The translations under genes and the position numbers were made by a program. Shown here piece after piece: positions 4,859-7,392 of a stretch of DNA of 7,392 nucleotides. The number at the start of each line of letters is the position of its first letter. Position 1 is the first letter of the stretch. The notes under the pieces are model-generated. The model did no database searches. It was not told where the DNA came from and worked only from the letters and a program-made list of their open reading frames with translations. Source of the stretch: an uncultured bacterium (GTDB taxonomy: Bacteria > Cyanobacteriota > Vampirovibrionia > Gastranaerophilales > Gastranaerophilaceae); assembly GCA_900551965.1 (NCBI GenBank), contig URYF01000071.1, positions 1 to 7,392 of the forward strand, written 5' to 3'.

Positions 4859-6034
4859 AGCTCTTTCTAAAATTCCAAGACAATAAGAAATCACAATTCC
4901 GTAATTTGTAATAGGTACATTTTTTTGATTTGCTTTCAAAATTCTTGATAAAACCTCCCTGCGGTTTGTCATACACGCTCCGCAATGAATTATCAATTTA
5001 TAATCCGAAATATCTGGAAAGTCATGTCCTGCAATATTTTCAAAAATCAAATCCTTGCCGGTTTTCTTACGTATAAGATTTGGAATTTTTACCCTGCCTA
5101 TATCATCTTCTATTGCATGGTGCGTACAGCTTTCAAGGATTAACACCTTATCGCCGTTTTGAAGCTCTTCAACAGCCTGCGCACCTTTTGTAAAAGCATC
5201 TAAATCCCCTTTTAATCTCGCAAAAAGAATTGAAAAAGATGTCAAAGGAATATTTTCAGGCACAATTTCAGCAACCTGCTTAAATGCCTGCGAATCTGTT
5301 ACAACAAGAGATGGCGGTGTTTTTAAATTTTCAAGTGCATCTTTTAATTCAGATTCTTTAACCGCAATACTCATACAATTTGAATCCAGCAAATCCCTCA
5401 GCACTTGAACCTGAGGAAGAATAATTCTGCCTTTCGGAGCCTCTTTATCAATCGGTATAACAAGGATTACCGTGCTTTTGGCAGGCACTAAATCCCCAAC
5501 AATTTGAGGCGGATTAACAAAATCATCAGGTAACAATTTTATAACCGTCTCCTTGAATTTAAAAACCAAATCAGAATCATTTAATACTGAAGTTTCAAAA
5601 ACAATATCAGAAAATTCTTTTAATCGCGCAAGTTTTTCATCTGAAATCTTTTTAATATCAGTTTTATTAACAATAATAATATATGGAATATTTAACTCTT
5701 TAAATTTTTCAATCAAAGATTTTTCATACTCATCAATTCCTTCATAATCACAAACCACAAGTGCAATATCTACACGATTTAAAATTTTTAGAGTTTTTTC
5801 TATACGTTCATCAGACAACGCTGTTTTATCATCAATCCCTGCGGTATCAAGAAAATTCACCGGTCCAATCGGCAAAAGTTCCATTGATTTTTCGACAACA
5901 TCAGTCGTTGTTCCCGCAATATCAGACACAATCGAAATAGCCTGCCCTGTAATATGGTTTAATAAAGAAGACTTACCAACATTTGTCTTGCCAAAAATTC
6001 CAATATGCAAACGCATTGATTTTAATGTTTTCAT
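4838..6034 (-). CDS. hydF: [FeFe]-hydrogenase H-cluster maturation GTPase HydF
   Basis: HydF is the scaffold on which the 2Fe subcluster of [FeFe]-hydrogenase is assembled with HydE and HydG and from which it is delivered to HydA. Numbered from the upstream TTG, the GTPase domain shows GKTNVGKS (20-27), AGTTTD (45-50), DTAG (68-71) and NKTD (128-131). A middle dimerisation domain follows (GDLVPAKSTVILVIPIDKEAPKGR, about 185-208). The cluster domain has the HydF-specific ligands C308-T-H310 and H355-C-G-A-C359, then NYGIVISYCLGILERALR at the end. The length matches family members. I start at ATG 6034 (398 residues), which puts the P-loop at the distance seen in Thermotoga HydF. A TTG at 6049 would add five residues and has AGGA 4 bases upstream, so it remains possible. 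No other hyd gene is in the window. rpsO lies upstream, separated by a terminator. Confidence 0.97.
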   Translation of the reverse strand: MKTLKSMRLHIGIFGKTNVGKSSLLNHITGQAISIVSDIAGTTTDVVEKSMELLPIGPVNFLDTAGIDDKTALSDERIEKTLKILNRVDIALVVCDYEGIDEYEKSLIEKFKELNIPYIIIVNKTDIKKISDEKLARLKEFSDIVFETSVLNDSDLVFKFKETVIKLLPDDFVNPPQIVGDLVPAKSTVILVIPIDKEAPKGRIILPQVQVLRDLLDSNCMSIAVKESELKDALENLKTPPSLVVTDSQAFKQVAEIVPENIPLTSFSILFARLKGDLDAFTKGAQAVEELQNGDKVLILESCTHHAIEDDIGRVKIPNLIRKKTGKDLIFENIAGHDFPDISDYKLIIHCGACMTNRREVLSRILKANQKNVPITNYGIVISYCLGILERALRVFDK

Positions 6035-6060
6035 AAAACTCTCGCTCAAACTTTCCTATT

Positions 6061-6094
6061 AAAAAAGGCTGACCCTTAAAGAATCAGCCCTTTT
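6061..6094 (-). terminator. Rho-independent terminator after rpsO
   Basis: On the minus strand the core stem GGCTGA/TCAGCC (complement of 6067-6072 and 6084-6089) extends outward through a G-U pair and A-U pairs and inward through wobble pairs, to about 14 bp with a 5-base loop. It is followed by six T (complement of 6061-6066). It begins about 13 bases after the rpsO stop. On the plus strand it is followed only by TTTT, so it may act weakly in that direction against transcription running through hydF. Confidence 0.85.
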
Positions 6095-6106
6095 AAAATT
6101 TTCAGA

Positions 6107-6376
6107 TTAACCTCTGATACCTAACTTTTTAATCAATTCTCTGTACTCATCAAGGTTTTGAGATTTAACGTAAGCAAGTAATCTTTTTCTTTTACCTACC
6201 ATCATTAAAAGACCTCTTTTTGTAGCAAAATCTTTTTTGTTAGCTTTTAAGTGTTCAGTTAACTCGGAAATTTTTTGAGTCATCATAGCGATTTGAACTG
6301 CTGCTGAACCTGTGTCTTTTTCGTTTTTGCCATAAGCCTTAACGATTTCTTGTTTGTTTTTTAAGTTAATTGACAT
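6107..6376 (-). CDS. rpsO: 30S ribosomal protein S15
   Basis: S15 is a primary binder of 16S rRNA in the platform of the small subunit and helps form the bridge to the 50S subunit. The 89-residue product has the normal length and landmark segments: DTGSAAVQIAMMTQKISELTEHL (21-43), ANKKDFATKRGLLMMVGKRKRLLAY (44-68) and the C-terminal ELIKKLGIRG. The IRG ending and the EHL-ANKKD segment resemble cyanobacterial S15. ATG 6376 has AAGGA (within a purine-rich AAAAAAGGAAAAAC tract) 9 bases upstream. A possible -10 box TATTAT (complement of 6407-6412) has no convincing -35. S15 often represses its own translation through an mRNA fold; I cannot identify that fold with certainty, although the long upstream region is strongly structured. 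pnp, its frequent downstream partner, is absent; hydF follows instead. Confidence 0.98.
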   Translation of the reverse strand: MSINLKNKQEIVKAYGKNEKDTGSAAVQIAMMTQKISELTEHLKANKKDFATKRGLLMMVGKRKRLLAYVKSQNLDEYRELIKKLGIRG

Positions 6377-6440
6377 TTTCGTTTTTCCTTTTTTCTTTTA
6401 GAGCAGATAATAGACTGTTTTACAATCAATCTTTTATTTA

Positions 6441-6656
6441 CCCCTGTTGAGTGATTATTGGCGTAAGCACTCTACAGCCATGATAATAATACACTCAAAA
6501 TCAAAAATCAAGTGTTCACCGGAGCGGATTTTAAAAGTATGCAGTGTCACTTCGTGACCCTGCTTGTACTGGGGAGAGCTGGGGTGAGGGGGTGCTCACC
6601 GCACAGGGTACTTTGCTACCAACGACCTTGGAACCTGATTAAATTCATACGCTCCG
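6441..6656. ncRNA. GC-rich, highly structured non-coding segment upstream of rpsO (candidate RNA or repeat element)
   Basis: This is the main content of the 404-bp gene-free stretch 6377-6780. I find no open frame with a start and ribosome binding site. Several hairpins are visible: GAGTG/CACTC (6449-6453 with 6468-6472), ACACT/AGTGT (6491-6495 with 6511-6515), GCAG-t-GTCAC-TTC-GTGAC-c-CTGC (6541-6563, 9 bp with one mismatch) and GGTGAG/CTCACC (6583-6588 with 6595-6600). Long-range pairs are ACCCTG/CAGGGT (6557-6562 with 6604-6609) and CGGAGCG/CGCTCCG (6520-6526 with 6650-6656), the latter closing a domain of about 137 bases. G+C in 6541-6600 is 38 of 60, far above the surroundings. It could be a long rpsO leader (minus strand), a separate small RNA, or a non-autonomous repeat. 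It does not match 4.5S/SRP, tmRNA or RNase P motifs I know. The remaining part, 6691-6780, is plain AT-rich 3' flank. Confidence 0.4.
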
Positions 6657-6662
6657 CGAAAT

Positions 6663-6689
6663 AAAAAAATCCCCGCAATATTTGCGGGG
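6663..6689 (-). terminator. Rho-independent terminator of the Asp/Lys-rich protein gene
   Basis: The hairpin CCCCGCAA-TAT-TTGCGGGG (6671-6678, 6682-6689) has a perfect 8-bp stem with six G-C pairs. On the minus strand it is followed by A and then seven T (complement of 6663-6669), the classic layout. It lies about 90 bases after the stop at 6781. On the plus strand the sequence after the hairpin is not T-rich, so the terminator works for the minus strand. Confidence 0.92.
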
Positions 6690-6780
6690 TAAAATTCTAC
6701 ACTACTTTTCTAACCTACTTAATCTAATCTAAATAAATTCACATTTCTCTTATATTGAGGAATCGTAATTTTTGATAGAT

Positions 6781-7392
6781 TTATTTATCTTTTGGCTCGG
6801 CAGTTGTTTGAACTGAACCGTATTTACTGCCCATTTTTGCAGCTATCTTTTTAATAATATTATCGTAATTTTGGGCAACACCGTTATTTACATAGAACCA
6901 ACTTCCCATTTCTTTGTCTATTGCAGCAAAATCAGCTCTGCATTCATCGTAAATTCCCAGTTCTTCGGCTTTTTCACGTAATGCTCTTGCAATTTGTTTA
7001 CCGTATTTGACTTTTTGTCCACCGGCACAACAGAACCCCGAATTCGCATCGTCCATAAATGCCTGCATAAATGATTCACCTTTTTCTGCTGAGTGGTATT
7101 TATTCCAAGCAAGCATAATATCCATTACATTATCCTTGGTTATTGCACCGCATACTGCTTCAAATTTAGGATTATTAGTTCCGGCACAATATGTAGCATC
7201 ATAAAAATCATCAACTAATGAAATGTTTGCAGATGAGAAATTATCAACTTTAGCTTTATTTTTATCAACACCAGCGCCAGTAGCTTCATCGTCGTCATTA
7301 TCTACAGTAGTTTCATCGTCTTTTTTGTCCTTTTTGTCGACTCGGTCATCATCTTCCTTGTCAACTTTATCCTCTTTATCTTCAGATTTCAC
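6781..7392 (-). CDS. Unrecognised protein with acidic Asp/Lys-rich linker and cysteine-containing C-terminal domain (5' end outside window)
   Basis: The frame is open from the window edge to a TAA at 6781; the GTG at 7392-7390 is probably an internal Val codon rather than the start, so the N-terminus is missing. The first 50 visible residues are almost only Asp, Lys, Glu, Val and Arg (KEDKVDKEDDDRVDKKDKK), a disordered polyampholyte linker. Residues 51-190 form a compact, mostly helical domain with five Cys (69, 81, 121, 122, 151), motifs YCAGTNNPKF (68-77), KDNVMDIMLAWNKY (86-99), GESFMQAFMDDA (105-116), YGKQIARALREKAEELGI (130-147) and WFYVNN (165-170). The spacing of the GT motif to the following DD faintly recalls an annexin-type repeat, but this is a weak impression. 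The charged linker suggests a domain held away from a membrane or signal segment in the unseen part. A terminator follows at 6663-6689. Function unknown. Confidence 0.8.
   Translation of the reverse strand: MKSEDKEDKVDKEDDDRVDKKDKKDDETTVDNDDDEATGAGVDKNKAKVDNFSSANISLVDDFYDATYCAGTNNPKFEAVCGAITKDNVMDIMLAWNKYHSAEKGESFMQAFMDDANSGFCCAGGQKVKYGKQIARALREKAEELGIYDECRADFAAIDKEMGSWFYVNNGVAQNYDNIIKKIAAKMGSKYGSVQTTAEPKDK

Noticed and set aside
5553..5747. Plus-strand open frame of 64 codons inside hydF
   Set aside because: It is antisense to the GTPase domain of hydF, with no homology signal that I can see.
6520..6660. SRP (4.5S), 6S, tmRNA or RNase P RNA identity for the structured segment
   Set aside because: The SRP GGAAGC-type loop, the tmRNA ends and the RNase P core sequences are not present. 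A 6S-like long hairpin cannot be demonstrated by eye.
6918..7204. Two overlapping short frames (64 and 65 codons) inside the Asp/Lys-rich protein gene
   Set aside because: Both are other-frame shadows of the longer, compositionally coherent gene, without a credible ribosome binding site.
1..7392. CRISPR array, insertion sequence, tRNA or prophage genes
   Set aside because: I saw no regularly spaced repeats, transposase motifs, tRNA cloverleaf with a TTC loop, or phage structural proteins anywhere in the window.

Overview
The window is an AT-rich (roughly two-thirds A+T by eye) bacterial chromosome segment. It holds eight complete genes and one truncated gene at each edge. The ribosomal protein S15 (its SEHL-like ANKKD segment and LGIRG C-terminus resemble cyanobacterial S15), an [FeFe]-hydrogenase maturation GTPase, and a set of surface-glycan genes together suggest a strictly anaerobic, probably gut-associated bacterium. 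My best guess is non-photosynthetic Cyanobacteria (Melainabacteria/Vampirovibrionia, Gastranaerophilales-like). This is inferred from memory of protein features; a Firmicutes-type host is not excluded.

Left part (1-1091): the 5' end of a small exported or membrane-anchored protein on the minus strand (start at 73, very strong AGGAGG ribosome binding site) diverges from a PlsC-family lysophospholipid acyltransferase on the plus strand, which has a readable promoter.

Middle part (1102-4858): a surface-glycan locus in two divergent arms. The minus arm is a short XRE-type repressor followed 6 bp later by a Stealth-family sugar-phosphate transferase. The plus arm is a tight operon of a LicD-family phosphotransferase, a glycerol-3-phosphate cytidylyltransferase (TagD) overlapping it by 4 bp, and a GT8 glycosyltransferase. 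The shared 175-bp gap carries a 20-bp inverted repeat, a 23-bp inverted repeat and a 10-bp perfect palindrome, all plausible operators. TagD makes CDP-glycerol, and the only visible enzyme that could use it is the LicD protein. The locus therefore looks like a device for adding phosphodiester-linked groups (glycerol-phosphate and hexose-1-phosphate) to a capsule, O-antigen or glycolipid.

Right part (4838-6376): hydF and rpsO on the minus strand. A strong hairpin terminator stands between them only about 26 bp ahead of the preferred hydF start, so hydF must rely on readthrough of rpsO or on a promoter hidden in or near the terminator. hydF and the GT8 gene converge and overlap by 21 bp.

Far right (6377-7392): a 404-bp non-coding stretch contains a GC-rich, G-tract-rich, heavily folded segment of unknown nature (about 6441-6656) and a textbook terminator (6663-6689) for the last gene. 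That gene is the C-terminal part of a protein with a very acidic Asp/Lys-rich linker followed by a cysteine-containing domain I cannot name with confidence.

The most interesting points are the TagD-LicD pairing, an A7 slippery site that could fuse LicD to TagD, and the unexplained structured element upstream of rpsO.
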